From Aurelia coerulea (Eukaryota; Cnidaria; Scyphozoa; Semaeostomeae; Ulmaridae): DNA of 64,000 nt. A model generated the notes under the pieces. The model was given only the letters and a program-made list of their open reading frames with translations. It had not been told where the DNA came from and did not search any database. A program made the translations under genes and the position numbers. Positions 1 through 12,000 of this stretch are shown here, one piece after another. Each line of letters starts with the position of its first letter. The first letter of the stretch is position 1. The stretch covers positions 17,654,501-17,718,500 of the forward strand of contig CM076959.1 in assembly GCA_039566865.1 (NCBI GenBank). The letters are read 5' to 3'.

Positions 1-3000
1 TGGGGACATGATTTTCGACCAGACTATAAAAGACTTGGAATTCTCAAGAGACAATTTCCAAACACTCCATTCCTTGGTTTGACTGCAACAGCAACAACGG
101 ATATATTGGAAGACATAAAAAAGATGTTGAGATTGGAAGCAGGGTGTTTAGTTCTCAGAACTTCATTCAATAGACCCAATCTGTTTTATGAGGTAAAATG
201 TATTCTATGTAACAAGGACACATTTTGCAACACGATAACATCAGTGGCTTTTGATTGACAGCGCAATTAAAAGTGATTTGCTATTGCAGACAAAAGAAAT
301 TCTCTCAGCCAATAATTAAAGACAAGCAAAGCCGCTAAAGTTGCCTTGAAACCAGTAGGGCAAACTGTTGCCTTCTGCACTGGAAAGGTGATTTTTAAGA
401 GAAGTTATGTGCTTCTAACGAAAGAAGAAGAAGGGTAAATCTAAAGAATTGCCTGGCGGATTTTTTTTATTTGATTCAGGAGCTGACTAGTGATTGTTTC
501 ATTTAAGCCCTAAATATGGGAGAATTGCAATATGCTTTCTGCTTGGCTCTTGAATCAAATAAACAAAATCCACCTGGTAGAGCTTAAGATTTATCTTTCT
601 CCTTTCGCTAAAAAAATCACTTTTCGCATGCCCAAGGCGACAGTTTGCCCTCCTGGTTTCAAAGAAACTTGTGCGACTTTGTTTGTTTTGAACTACTGGT
701 TAAGAGAATTTCCTTTGTCATCAGTTGCTAATCGTTTTGAATTGTGGTGTCAATCAAGAGCAATTTTTGCTATTGTCTTACAAAATCTGTCCTTCTTATT
801 CTACGTATCAGTATCTGACCTTTGGTTAGAAAGTTTGTTTTGTACCAAATACTGAAAACCGAAGCCCCTCCCTTCTAAGCCAAAATCTCACATAAGCCCT
901 TCTCGATGTTAAGGTCCCCTCCAGTATCCAATGCAAGAAGTTACTGAAAGGTTTTCCATTTATTTAGCTGAAACAATTTAAAAGTTAACTTTCGTATGGT
1001 TTTCGATTATAACTGCGTTGGATTTGCATATTTGACTCGCAAAGTTGTATGTTGATTCCGAAAATTATGATGAAAAAGACTCAAAAAGCTTTCACTCATA
1101 GCCTTGTAATTTGATTTTACAAATCAACCCTTGCCATCTCTTTAACGCCTCCCAGGGGCTTAATAGAGGTTTTACAGTAATCTTTTCCTTAATTCTTTCC
1201 AGGTTCATCCTGCACCATCTTCTGACAATGAGCAGTTGGATAACTTGGCAAATATGATCAAAAATGAATTCCAAAATCAATCAGGTAAGCAGACGGGAAA
1301 TCGAAAGACATTTATTCAACCAAAGGGTTCCTTGTTTTTACCTACAAGTATTTTGTACTCCTATATGGTTCTCTTGACGTCTTCCAGACTTTATTCTGTC
1401 AACCTCACAGCTGTAAGTTTTCTTGCAGGGATCATCTATTGCTTTTCACGAAACGACACAGAACGAGTTGCATCTGAGCTGACAAAACGAGGAATAAATG
1501 GATGTTGCTATCATGCATGGATGGCTAGTGAAGAAAAAGCATTGAATCATAGGAATTGGATTGAAAACAAGATACAGGTATGTTTAAAAGTAATTCTCTA
1601 CATCCACAATAACGTTACCGTGGAATGCAAAAAGCGGTTAAGAACTGGGATCTTTAGTCCAAAATTCCTAAATCCTTGAAAGTCTATATGTTTCCCTCTT
1701 CTGAAAAAGCTAAAAGTCTGTGGTCTACTTGTCTTCGTTATTGACTAAACTTGGGTGTTTTGAGCCCACAAAAGGATTGGGTAGATGAATCTCCACTTTG
1801 TTAAAAGACAGTTGGGCAAATAAGATTTGATTCTCTGAACATAGGGTAGCTGCCCATTTTTTTATCATCATAAAAGCATGGGTAGGAAGAAATCTAAGCC
1901 TTAATCCGTTTCTCTTCTTTGCCACCCCTGGTCGTCGTTCATTGGGGAAGCATTTTGGTTTTGGTTCAACTGAAAGGTGACATTTTGTAACCAGGGGTCC
2001 GTCTTGGAAGTATCCTCAAAGAGATCCTAATTTAAAAAGGCACGTTGTTGTGGCTCGCTGTTCCAGACTGTTTAAAAACCTCAGGTTCATTTCTCCTGTT
2101 CTCAATGACGAACATAATCATACTCTGGGGATCAGTCATCAGTATAATTTGGCACCATTTAGAGGTCATCATATAACCGGCATGGTTAACTAAAGTTTGC
2201 ACGTTTCGGTAGGAGGAACTAGTTGCTGCGATGGGCCAAACGTTATGAAACTTGTGCACTATACTCATCTTTTAGATTCAAAGAAAGGAACTTAACCTAT
2301 TCATTTTTCATTTTTTTTTTTCATTTTAAAATTATTTATGCACGGTAGCCCCGTCAGTCAGTATGACTGATTTTCAGGGGGCCGTGCCAAAAACTTTACA
2401 AATTAAAAATCTACTAAAATTAATAACGGGAAAAGGAAACTAATTACAATCATAAATAATTTATCTACAACTATTTACAATAAATTTACAACCGACCCTT
2501 TATCTTGTTCTTAAAAGAAGATAAAGAGGGAGCTTGCTTGGCCTCGCGGCTGAGATCATTCCAGATTTTTTTGCTCCACGAAATGCGAACGCTTTCTGTC
2601 CATTACTAGTTTTCATGAATGGCACTAGCAAGTCAGTTTCGGCATTTCTAAGGTTGATAATATTGCGATCAGAATTTCTAACAAATAAATGCGAGAGATA
2701 ATCAGGCGCGAGACTATTAACAGATTTATATACAGTTGTTGCAGTCTCACTTCTGATCATATCCCTCACAGTTGGCCATTTTAACTCTGTAATCAAAGCT
2801 TCGGCAGGAGCATCGTAGCTGCTATTTGTAATAATTCTAGCGGCACGATTCTGCAATTTTTGAAGCTTAACCAGTCGGAACTCAGCACAGTTCCCCCACA
2901 CAGAACAGCAGTACCGAAAATGTGGCTCTACAATACCTCTATTGTAATATTCAGACGCATTACTTCTCAATTTTTTTGGGTTATTTAGGTAATCGTTGCC

Positions 3001-6000
3001 ACAGTTGCATTCGGAATGGGAATAGACAAGCCGGACGTCCGCTTTGTCATACATTACACAATCAGCAAATCAATACAGAACTATTACCAAGAAAGTGGTC
3101 GCGCGGGAAGGAACGATGATCCTGCGCGTTGCATCGTATTCTACAAATTCTCAGATGTGTCCCGCCAGATGTCAGCAGTGTTTGCGGACCATGGCCTGGA
3201 AAATCTTTATCCAATGGTGAGGTACTGCAATGATTTGAAAAGCTGTCGAAGATCGGCGATTGGTCGATATTTTGGAGAAGACTGGGGGCCTAGTGATTGT
3301 AATGGAATGTGTGACAACTGTCGGAGATCGAAGAAAGGTGGGTGGCTTTGCGTAAAGTAAATAGAAAATTTGTTGCTTAATATGAGACGAAACATAAGTA
3401 TTGTTTGAAAAATCACCCTGAAAACCTTTAACCAAGGTGTAAAGATCCATAGTTTTTATCTCACCAAGTATTATCTTGGCGTGAATCAAGTGGCTACCTA
3501 AATATTAGCCTGCGTGCAGACAATACCTAACTGAGTAAAAGGTATAGTCTGCGCAACGCCGCTCAATTTCGTGTATTGTATGCGTCAGCTATTTATTTCA
3601 ATGGCATTTGAATGACCCTTTCTCCTTGGCGTCTGTTTATTGTCTGCAGTAGGGTAGTTAAAATTCCAGAGTGTTGTGTTGCTAATGAAGTTTGCCTAGA
3701 GAACAAAGTGAAACTGAGATTTAATCACATGATGGCCGCTCTCAAATCTGATTGCTTCCTTGTTTCACGGGAAAGTCATTTTATTGGCTGCTACAACAAT
3801 AAGCTTTCTTTGTTATCACCATTGCGAAATAAATGCTGAAGCATGCACTACACAACAGTGAGCGGCGCTGCACAGACTTTACCTTTCCTTGGGTGTAGTC
3901 TGCACGCAGGCTACCTAAATATGAGGTCATTAGAATTAGGGAAAGCGTGTTTTTGCAAAGGTGCCAAGGTGTTGTGGCGCCGTGGTGTAATCCTCTGACT
4001 TTGCAGCCAGAACCGCTAGGTGAACAGGGTTTACTGATTTAACCTCAGGTAGAGCCCCGCCACTAACTTCACCTTCGCACAAATTTCCAACTCTCCGTCT
4101 AAGCTCAAATTTCTTTGATTATTGTTTGAAACATACTAAAACAAATACACTTGATACAAATAAACTCAATATACAAAAACCTTTTATTAAAATAGCTGAA
4201 CAAGGCGTTGGCAAAGAATACGAGTGACAACGTTTTAACCTGCGAAAACATGGTCACAAGAATGTGTGAATACTTTGATCCGTGAATCGCCAATAGAGTA
4301 CCTTTTAATTGTAAGTGATTCACCACTAAGGTTCCTTTGATTGATTCCAGGTCATTCAGTGGTCACAAAAGACATCACTCAATACACAAAACCCTTGATT
4401 ACAATCATCGAGAACGCAAGGACCAAGAAAGAGAAATTAACGCCATTGAAACTTGTGGAGGCATGGCTTCGCAAAGGAAAATCAAGTTTACGGGTAGATT
4501 CTGTCCCGAGACCGTCTCTAGCAAAAGAAGCTTGCGAGAGGGTGGTTGTGCAGTTAGTCCTTGATGGCGTCCTGAAGGAGGATTTTCATTTCACACCTTT
4601 TGCAACGACATACTACATTGTGGAAGGTCCGCGGAAGGATTTGGCGATTGAAGGGAAGATTGCTGTAAATTTGGATTTTCTGGTTGAGAATCCTGAAAAG
4701 GGCAGTGGAGAGCGGACATATGTAAGTTTCAAAATTAGCATTTGTCCACCTAGACTTGGCGATTCTGTCAGCCTTGTACAAAAAGACATATGTCTGCACT
4801 GGAGGTATTTCGAATGTCCTTTCTTCGACAAGAGTGCGAATATACCACGTACCAAGTCACACATGTGTGTAACTAACTTTAGCCAGCGAAGGTAAAACTT
4901 TAAAGGAATCGATACGATTATTATGGTCTTGTGCCACATCAATCGGTCCAATGAGATGGCGTATAAGTCATAAGTCACTTCATCACAGCCACAATGTTAC
5001 ATGTCCCATTTTAGTTTATTTTGTTTTTGTTCTTATTCTTGTTTTTCTTTAGTTAGGTCGTGTATTTTTAAATGTCTATCTCAAATTAGATGCCATGTAG
5101 ATAATGCCTTATTTACCAATCCAAACAAAAGTCAACCTGATCGCAGATATTTCTCATGGCATGTAATTTGAGACAGACCATAGGCACAGCCTTTCGCTCC
5201 TCGGGGTATCGTTCTTGTAGTATTGTATAGTAATTTTATAGGTAGTGTAAGAAACATATATATTGTAATCTTTTAGTGGATATATATAAAAAAAGAAAAG
5301 ATGGCGTATTGAAAGCGAGACCGAGACCCAATCAAATGTCGTATCATCTCTTCTATTTCAACTCGCATGTCTTACCAGTGCAGACTCCCTTTGATTTTGT
5401 AACATTTAGTCTTAATCTGATTCTTTTCATAATTTGTATCTTTAACGTACAAGCTACCTCTTTCGTAAGAGTCTACTTTACTGGGTAGTAGGCTTGAATT
5501 GGCTTCTAATATCACAGGCAATTTGACATATTTCTGCCTCTGCACAGTAACTAAATTGAAAATATAAATAATTTCTATAGTAGTCATAGATAAAAAATTT
5601 GATTTGCTCATTCATGAAAGTTTATTAATTTTGCGCGATCGTCCATCGCATAACTCTCAGCAACTCTGTTTTAGGTATTGTCCCCCGGGCTTACCCCATT
5701 ATTTATTTTTCACGTACGATTTGTAACGACGCATTTTTGGTATTTCATTGTCTTTATGGATATAAATTTACTTTTAATCATTAACTACTTGGATTTGTCA
5801 ACATGGATTTGTCTTAATTCAAACTTGGATTTGTCTTCGAAATATTAACAATGTCTTAACAAGTTGGATTTGTCTTCGGTATGAAAATAAAAGCCTCTCA
5901 AGTGAAAGCATGAGCAATAGGAAACATACAGATTGGGTCATTTGGAATGGCCTAAGTAAAACTTGGATTTGTCTTCGAAATATTAACAATGTCTTAACAA

Positions 6001-6272
6001 GTTGGATTTGCCTTCGGAATGAAAATAAAAACCTCTGAAGTGAAAGTGGCCATAATTCCTCAAACTTATTTTGTTTCAAAATAATATCTTTATGCGTGCA
6101 GGTTGCCAGCGATGAAGCTGCATCAAAAGACTCTGATTTTAAAGATTTTAAAACGAATATGACAGAAAGAGTGAAGAAAACTTCGAAGAAAAGAAAATCA
6201 AATGCTGTAACATCTGGAGAAGAAAAGAAATTAAAAGTAAAAGCCCAGGAAAGTGTTATAATTCTTGAATGA
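1..6272 (+). CDS. RECQL: RECQ1-type ATP-dependent DNA helicase, 3' part (6 exons, 5' end outside window)
   Basis: Exons, by GT-AG borders and matching phases: 1-192, 1203-1284, 1429-1577, 2989-3337, 4351-4721, 6102-6272 (stop TGA 6270-6272). They encode the last 437 residues. RecQ helicases unwind forked and recombination DNA 3'-5' in the nucleus; RECQ1 is the short animal member. Seen: WGHDFRPDY, which follows the DEAH box in this family; helicase motif III GLTATAT; the second RecA lobe with IIYCFSR; MGIDKPDVRFVIH; motif VI YYQESGRAGR; the RecQ zinc-binding cysteines ending CNGMCDNC; an RQC winged helix containing TPLKLVEAWL and a hairpin-like FTPFATTYY; and a short basic tail with KKTSKKRK, a likely nuclear signal. 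The upstream part with Walker A and DEAH lies outside the window. A truncated LINE, a fold-back repeat and a TIR element sit in its introns. Assignment to RECQ1 rather than another RecQ rests on the RQC wording and the lack of an HRDC domain. Confidence 0.95.
213..803. repeat. Fold-back repeat, family FB, copy 1 (RECQL intron)
   Basis: Two inverted arms of roughly 280 bp (213-~500 and ~530-803) meet near 515. The right arm runs in the same sense as the copies at 28.5 and 48.8 kb (shared blocks such as CTTTGTTTGTTTTGAA and GAATTTCCTTTGTC). The open frame in it is a by-product of the repeat, since the same frame recurs in the other copies. No transposase is present, so it is a non-autonomous element. 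Confidence 0.75.
2300..2962 (-). mobile_element. 5'-truncated non-LTR retrotransposon (CR1/L2/jockey-like RT tail), in RECQL intron
   Basis: The minus strand encodes the C-terminal part of a LINE ORF2. Typical wording is present: GIVEPHFRYCCSVWGNC, KLQKLQNRAARIITNSSYDA, VYKSVNSLAPDYLSHLF. A 3' UTR follows with a hairpin (GTCAGTCAGTATGACTGA, 2354-2371) and an A-rich end of ATGAAAA type at 2300-2340. The endonuclease and catalytic RT parts are missing. The truncated 5' end lies about 30 bp from the acceptor of the RECQL exon at 2989. Confidence 0.8.
3506..3913. mobile_element. 408-bp TIR element with 9-bp target duplication (RECQL intron)
   Basis: Terminal inverted repeats TAGCCTGCGTGCAGAC / GTCTGCACGCAGGCTA bound the element. 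It is flanked by perfect 9-bp direct repeats CCTAAATAT (3497-3505 and 3914-3922). A 9-bp duplication is typical of Mutator-like elements. There is no coding capacity, so it is MITE-like. A short relative with the same TIR is at about 62637-62700. Confidence 0.85.
3962..4062 (+). mobile_element. tRNA-derived SINE head, copy 1 (RECQL intron)
   Basis: The sequence GTGGCGCCGTGGTGTAATCC resembles a pol III A box region, followed by CTGACTTTGCAGCCAGAAC and a decayed B box. It matches the complement of 27588-27685 and part of 59040-59130. It is degraded and is not a functional tRNA gene. Confidence 0.65.
5076..5182. mobile_element. Short TIR element, about 100 bp (RECQL intron)
   Basis: Inverted termini share TCTATCTCAAATTAGATGCC and its near complement (GGCATGTAATTTGAGACAGA). 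Related copies occur at about 20580-20705 and 48123-48243. The following stretch (5190-5295) is a LINE/SINE-type 3' tail ending in an A-rich repeat, like 45480-45600. Confidence 0.6.
5819..6025 (+). repeat. Imperfect 127-bp duplication next to the last RECQL exon
   Basis: The block CTTGGATTTGTCTTCGAAAT, followed by ACAATGTCTTAACAAG and a second CTTCGGTATGAAAATAAAA-type stretch, occurs at 5824-5895 and again at 5960-6030. It ends about 70 bp before the acceptor of the final exon. It is intronic and has no apparent coding role. Confidence 0.6.
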
Positions 6273-6309
6273 CTGTTGTGTTCTCGCAAGGGACGGTAGA
6301 ATTCTTGAA

Positions 6310-6560
6310 ATGACTGTTTTTTTTTATTCATTTAAAATGATACAATACATGTTACATCTACATCCTACTATACTTTCTAATTACTTTACAAACTATACAA
6401 CACAACAGGGACGGGACCACAAGGAGCAAAAGACAATGACTACCCCGTGGCCATTAACATAAAGACATGCAAAAAACAGCAACCAAATAAACAACTACAA
6501 AAAGCTACAGATACGATCAATTACTGATAAATACTAGAAACCGTTTCACATTGGATGTCA
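6310..6560 (-). mobile_element. Retroelement 3'-end fragment after RECQL
   Basis: A T-rich start (poly-A on the minus strand) is followed by CTACTATACTTTCTAATTAC, GGGACGGGACCACAAGGAGC and CCCGTGGCCATTAACATAAA. The same arrangement recurs at 47930-48075 and, more loosely, at 27100-27210. It looks like the shared 3' tail of a non-LTR element family. Confidence 0.55.
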
Positions 6561-6934
6561 GGCCAGCATAGTAGTATGATGCTGAACAATAGGAACCCCG
6601 GACGAGAGAACAACAACGACAGCAGTTGCTACCGCTACTGATCCCCGTCCAGAGTCCCCAACCCTCAACACATTGCACATATGCTGAATTGAATGACTGT
6701 TGCTTTCTCGCAAGCGAAGGTTTAGAGAAATTCTTAGAAATTGCTAAAGCCTTATATTCTAATCATTGATAGGGTGAATACAAAATTTTTGATTCTAAAA
6801 CATGAAACGAATAACATCTACTCTGAAAATAATCGAAATTTACAATTGAAAATCAGCTTGCAGCTTCTAAATTCTACATATTTAAAGAATACATCTAATT
6901 ATCCAGTCTGTATGCTTCTAATTTTTACAGTATA

Positions 6935-7455
6935 CCGGGTCAGTCGAAGAAAAGTTAACATGTTTGGCAGGCTGTAGAATAAAAGTACGCAGCCGATATT
7001 CAAAACTGAAATGTTAATCTATCAGTCCAAGGCTAACTTCGACGTGAAAAAGTTGACACGTTTGGTGCGGTGGGCTGTGGCATAAATTATGGAAATGCTC
7101 GTAAGGGGTTTGTATGGGCATGATAATTCCACATTCGATTCTGGTCCATACTTTACTTGCCATTGAAATTCAAATTTAATACAATTGTCAATTTCAGAAA
7201 TAGAATTTTAATTTCAATGGAAGCTAAAGGATGGACCAAAATGGAATGTGGAATTCTCATTCCCAGACAAACCCCTTACCAGCATTTTCCTAATTTCTTG
7301 GTCTAACAGGGGAGTGATTTCACCAAACAAACTTTTCACATCTAAGTTCTAAGTTAGCCTTTGACTGAGAGATTAACATGTCAGTTTTGAATATCGGCCT
7401 CATATTCTTTATTCCACAGCCTGCCAAAGGTGTTAACGTTTCTTTACTAATCCGG
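6935..7455. mobile_element. TA-flanked TIR element (Tc1/mariner-type MITE), 521 bp
   Basis: CCGGGTCAGTCGAAGAAAAG at the left pairs with a CTTTACTAATCCGG end at the right, and both ends are flanked by TA. The arms extend far inward (GTTTGGCAGGCTGTAGAATA pairs with TATTCCACAGCCTGCCAAAG near the right end), so nearly the whole element folds back. A related copy lies at 10329-10850. Confidence 0.8.
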
Positions 7456-7459
7456 TAGC

Positions 7460-8080
7460 TAATCATTGTTTGTATGGACAATAGTACGGCTCGACGAAAG
7501 TAATCAAGATCTCTTTCATTAATGCCATTTAGAAAGACGCAAAGCTTGTTTTATGCCTGTATCCTTGAACATATTTCGAAGATTCTCCGAGTAAAGGTTG
7601 CAACAAAAAAGGCAACCATTATAGAGAAGCAGTCAGTAACAAGGACGGACGTTTTGTCGTTGCTCAGGATGAATAATTTCTGAACATGTACCAGATTTCA
7701 AGGCCTATTCCAAAAGCGAGATGGTTTGCAAATGAAAAATATGTCGACCCCGGGGTGGGTACTTGGGCCTAAATATGATTCACGAGAACATAGCTTTACA
7801 ACAAAAATTGAATATCACAACACAAAAACAATGCTTACAAACATTTATACAATGATAGCGAACAGGACTTTAACCAAAAAGCCTGTTCACATAAGGTCTT
7901 TGCAGTCACCAGAGAGTCGCTGGGGATGTATTCTGGATTTAGAAATGGTTGCTTGTTTACTTGTAAAACAGTCTAAACACAATGTGAAGAGCAGGACTGG
8001 ATACGTTTTGTCATGATGAAGCTTTTCCTTCTCGTGAGCAACATTGTTTTGAGCTTATTTTTCTGGACCTTGGGCGCCCA
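7460..8080. other. Spacer with no recognisable gene
   Basis: No protein similarity or repeat structure that I recognise. An open frame of 96 codons at 7726-8016 has no recognisable features and starts on a non-ATG codon in places, so it is treated as chance. Confidence 0.4.
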
Positions 8081-8084
8081 TTAA

Positions 8085-8466
8085 ATCACGGGGGGATTCT
8101 TAAACAGTGAAGGATGTGCTGCCTTCCAGGGTATAACTTTTCGGACTTCTAGTCTAGCCAAAAGGGTATATTTTTTGGAAATTCTGGATGTGGTAATTGT
8201 ATGTTTTTTTGCAATTTGGTAATTTTTGTCTTGAAAACAAATTTTGGCGATTTTGGTCCCAAAAAAAGGCCAGCTTCTAGAACTTTGGTCCAGAAAACGC
8301 CAATTTTTTTGCTTAGAAATTAGTGTTAGCCAAAAATTTAGGCCAAAAATTAGTGTAGCCAAAGGCATCATTTTTACAAGAATTTCCCAAGGCAAGGGTA
8401 CCATTTTAAAAATGCTGGCAGGACTTGTAATTCGGCAGAGGCTCTGCATCCCTCCCCCAAGTGATT
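8085..8466. repeat. G/C-terminated element with degenerate internal repeats, copy 1
   Basis: It begins CACGGGGGGATTCTTAA and ends CATCCCTCCCCCAAGTG. The interior repeats variants of 'tagtctagccaaagggta' and 'ccaaaaattagtg'. The same design, better preserved, is at 20780-21172. Confidence 0.55.
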
Positions 8467-8507
8467 AAATCGAATAATCGAGGAAAACAGCCAATCATCA
8501 CAGTTCT

Positions 8508-8742
8508 GACAAAGTTGTATTGTGCAACCAACCAATCAACACGGTGCTGACAAAGTTGTATTGTGCAACCAACCAATCAACACGGTGCTGGCAAAGTTGT
8601 ATTGTGCAACCAACCAATCAACGCGGTGCTGGCAAAGTTGTATTGTGCAACCAACCAATCAACACGGTGCTGACAAAGTTGTATTGTGCAACCAACCAAT
8701 CAACACGGTGCTGACAAAGTTGTATTGTGCAACCAATTACAA
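8508..8742 (+). repeat. Minisatellite, 41-bp unit x about 5.7
   Basis: Units start at 8508, 8549, 8590, 8631, 8672 and 8713, with core ACAAAGTTGTATTGTGCAAC. Near-identical copies (a few A/G changes) suggest recent expansion. 41 is not a multiple of 3, so the open frames across it are artefacts. Confidence 0.95.
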
Positions 8743-9095
8743 CAAAACCTGCGACGCAGCATGCAGCAATAATCCAATGTCCATTCCATAGCAGGTCAAT
8801 GTTTAGTTCCTTGTGCTTAAGAGGCAGTAAAGCCAGGTGAAGTCCACGTATACGAAGATCGAGCGAGTAGCAGTAACTTCCCTTTTTGCCTTCGATGATT
8901 ATGAATATTAGCCACGCGGTTGAGCGGTGACACGTATACGGGTGACGGGAGATCGTCAAATCAGCTGGGATTCATGAAACATGCATGCAGAATGCGCCAT
9001 ATGACACAGTCGGATTCCACTTCATGATATCGCCTGGTAACCGTCACAAACATTATGTTTGGGGTTTGAGCGAGGCACGATTTTGCAAGGTTCAT

Positions 9096-12000
9096 TTACA
9101 CAAAATCCCCATTAACTGAGGTCGGTCGACTCGTATATGGCGGCGGGGATTCCACGCCTTCGACATAAACACCATAACTCTCCACAAAATAAGGCGGCGG
9201 CGCCTCGTCTTCTTCGATAATATACGTCAACGGCGTTTGACCGTCACTGACACAAGTCCGTGCTTGCCTGGTTTCAAGTAAGTCTGTTTCCGTTCTCGGC
9301 GAACTGTCCGATGTCGGCAACAAGCTTCGCCTTCCCTTCAAAGGAATTCCAGTTCTTTTAACACAAATAAACAAAAGTACTGAAATGCAAATGATTAAGA
9401 AACAAACAAACATTGCAGCAAAGAACGTGTAACCTTTACTCCATGTTGACACCGTCGGTGGTAAGGCGCATGTGGAGAGAGTCGTGTTTGTCTTGTTGGC
9501 TTGCAGCTCGACTTTTTGTGTATGGGAAACTGTCAAGAAAATAAACATAAGTAGAATGGTAATCTCATGAGAAAATTTCCACAGAAAGGTTAAAATGACA
9601 AAATCGGTTGAAGATTGTTTTACACATGAAGGGTGAGTGGCCGAGCGGCTTATACAGTTTCCGTCAGGTGACTGAAGTTAAGCTCGGTCGAATGAGGTTA
9701 AACTACGGATGGGTGACCTCTCGGCGGCTTCACCTCGCAACTCATCTGCCCGGCCTTCGGCCTTCAGGAGTTTTGTGGTAATTGCCTCATTTAAGCCCTA
9801 AAATGAGCGAGAATAAAGATGCCTTCTGCTCGGTTTCTACCTCGATGTTTCCCCCCCCCCCCCCCCCACTTTAGGACCGAATTTCTGAAAGCAAAAAACC
9901 AGTATAAAGTTTCCAGTAATTATGCATTTCCAAATGTTCAGCATGTTCTGTGATTGGATGATTGGCACTTGAAACAAGCAAAAACAACGAAACAAATAAA
10001 CAACAACAAACAAACAAACAAACAAACAAACCTTGCTTCTTTTGATTCATTGCTTCCAATAATATCGTGTAATTCTGAATAAAACATGATTTATAACTCT
10101 TGATTATTCCAATCGCCAGCGTATACCACGGATTTCGCATTTCATGGCATCCCCTTGGTCGCAGCAGCAAAATGCAGAATCTGAGTTTATGAACTTCTCG
10201 ACATGTTTGTGTTTTGTTTCTTTCAAAGTTTTCATAGCAATCTTTTATCATAGATTCGTTGCAACGTTGGGCTAACAAATGAAGATGAAAATAGTAAACT
10301 TATATTCTACTAAAAAGTTACGAAGTTACCGGGTGCGCCAAAATAAACTATTGACGTTTGGCAGGCCACAATAAATCGTACACTGGACCGATTTTGAAGA
10401 TTTATGACTTAATCTTTAGCAGAAAGCCTGAATTAGATTCTGGAGCTTTTTGCAAATTTTTTTTGCAAAAAATTCCAATTTTGATCCATGATTTACGTGC
10501 TATTGAAATCGAAATTCTATTTCTGAAACTGAATGTTGAATTTAAATTTCAATACCAAATAAATCATGGGCCAGAATGGAATGTGGAATTCTAGATTCCC
10601 ATACAAACCCCTTACAGGCATTTTTCTTATTGTTGGGTCTTAAAGATGAGTGATTTTACCAAGGGCGCCTACCTTGTAGAGTGTGTTTAATCCCAGTACT
10701 ATACCCGTGACCCAGTACACAGAGTAATTGGTGTCCTGCGACCCAGTCCTGTTAATCTGTGTAATTGAAGTTTTGAACATTGCCCACATACCCACATATA
10801 TTTTATTCCACAGCCGGTCAAACGTGTGAACTTGCTTTTGACTCACCCGGCACATTCCGAGCAGGCGGACATTCTTTTGTACCTGTCACTCTGAAATTGA
10901 ATAGAAAGTTACGGCTGAGCGACCTTTTATTGTGTGAAATTCCGCCCCCTTGGAAAATTCCATTGACTGGAAACTGTAACAACCCTTCAGACAAAAATTA
11001 TCGATTTTTAGTTTTCGCCATAATCTGATGGTATACTACATATTTGAGTACCGTTCAAACCAACTTACTTTCAGAAACAGCCACAATTACTTGAAAATTT
11101 GAGCATATTGCTGGAATAGACATCAGGGATTAAAATAAACTCATTTGACCTTACAGCTACGCTCATAACATCCCGTGCTGCTATGTTATTGACATAATGC
11201 TTTACCAAGACCACGCTTAAGCCTTCTTGCTTGACCTTTCATGCATGATCGTTTTTCCCGCAATTTTCGCTTCATTTTGATACAAGCCTGATTTCTCGAA
11301 ACTGGATTCCGGAGTACTGATGGGTACTAAAATATCTTTGCATACCCAACAGGCCAATCGAATCGCTTGAAACTTGGCACACAGGGTCACAAAGCATGTA
11401 ACTACGAAACCGTGTCCGCGATTTTTGATAAAAAACATTTTAGATATTTACATTTATTTAAAATGGTATTATTTTTTCGAGACAGTGCGTTTTATCAAAA
11501 ATTCGTGACACAGCTTTGCAGTGTAGGACCTGAAGTCTTTGGTAAATAGATAGTGGTGGTCCACCGGTCGATGGGGGTACACAAAGATTTTTTTCGCAAG
11601 GGTGGTAGATCTCCCTAAAACCTGGAATAAATAATTCCTGCTTTTATCAAATCAATTGAATATTTTATGATATTCCATGTTTAACTCTGTGTCGAATGAT
11701 GTATAAGTTTGTTTGGTATATTTTGAGGAACGGACGTGGTAATTAGAGTTTCTTACTTAATCACTTCCTGAAAGGTTACAGTGACCTTAAAGCTTTCTGC
11801 GGAATAACTTAAACTGCAAAGCTCCTTGTTAACAGTACAAACCATAAACCACCAAAGCTAGCATAGGTTCCAAATCTTTAAAAAGGTTGGTGTAAAATTG
11901 AGTGACCTTTTTCTTTGAATTGAATGACTTCAAAGAAACTTTATCTAATTCTCTATCATTCTACCGTTGGAATTTTCTGAAATCTTCAATATTTTCAGAA

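Noticed and set aside
532..855. 107-codon frame and its look-alikes at 28.8, 29.2, 48.4 and 49.7 kb as a gene family
   Set aside because: The similarity is explained by the FB fold-back repeat; frames differ in length, lack a common start and occur on both arms.
2500..3054. 184-codon minus-strand frame as a host gene
   Set aside because: It is the C-terminal part of a LINE ORF running into the antisense of a RECQL exon; the last 20 or so codons are only the shadow of that exon.
3970..4055. Functional tRNA gene
   Set aside because: A and B box-like stretches are present but no intact cloverleaf can be drawn and dispersed relatives exist, so it is a SINE.
5819..6331. 170-codon minus-strand frame
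   Set aside because: It is the antisense of a duplicated intron stretch plus the last RECQL exon.
8520..8791. Repetitive protein frames over the 41-bp array
   Set aside because: Period 41 is not a multiple of three, all frames read as repeats, and no gene context supports translation.
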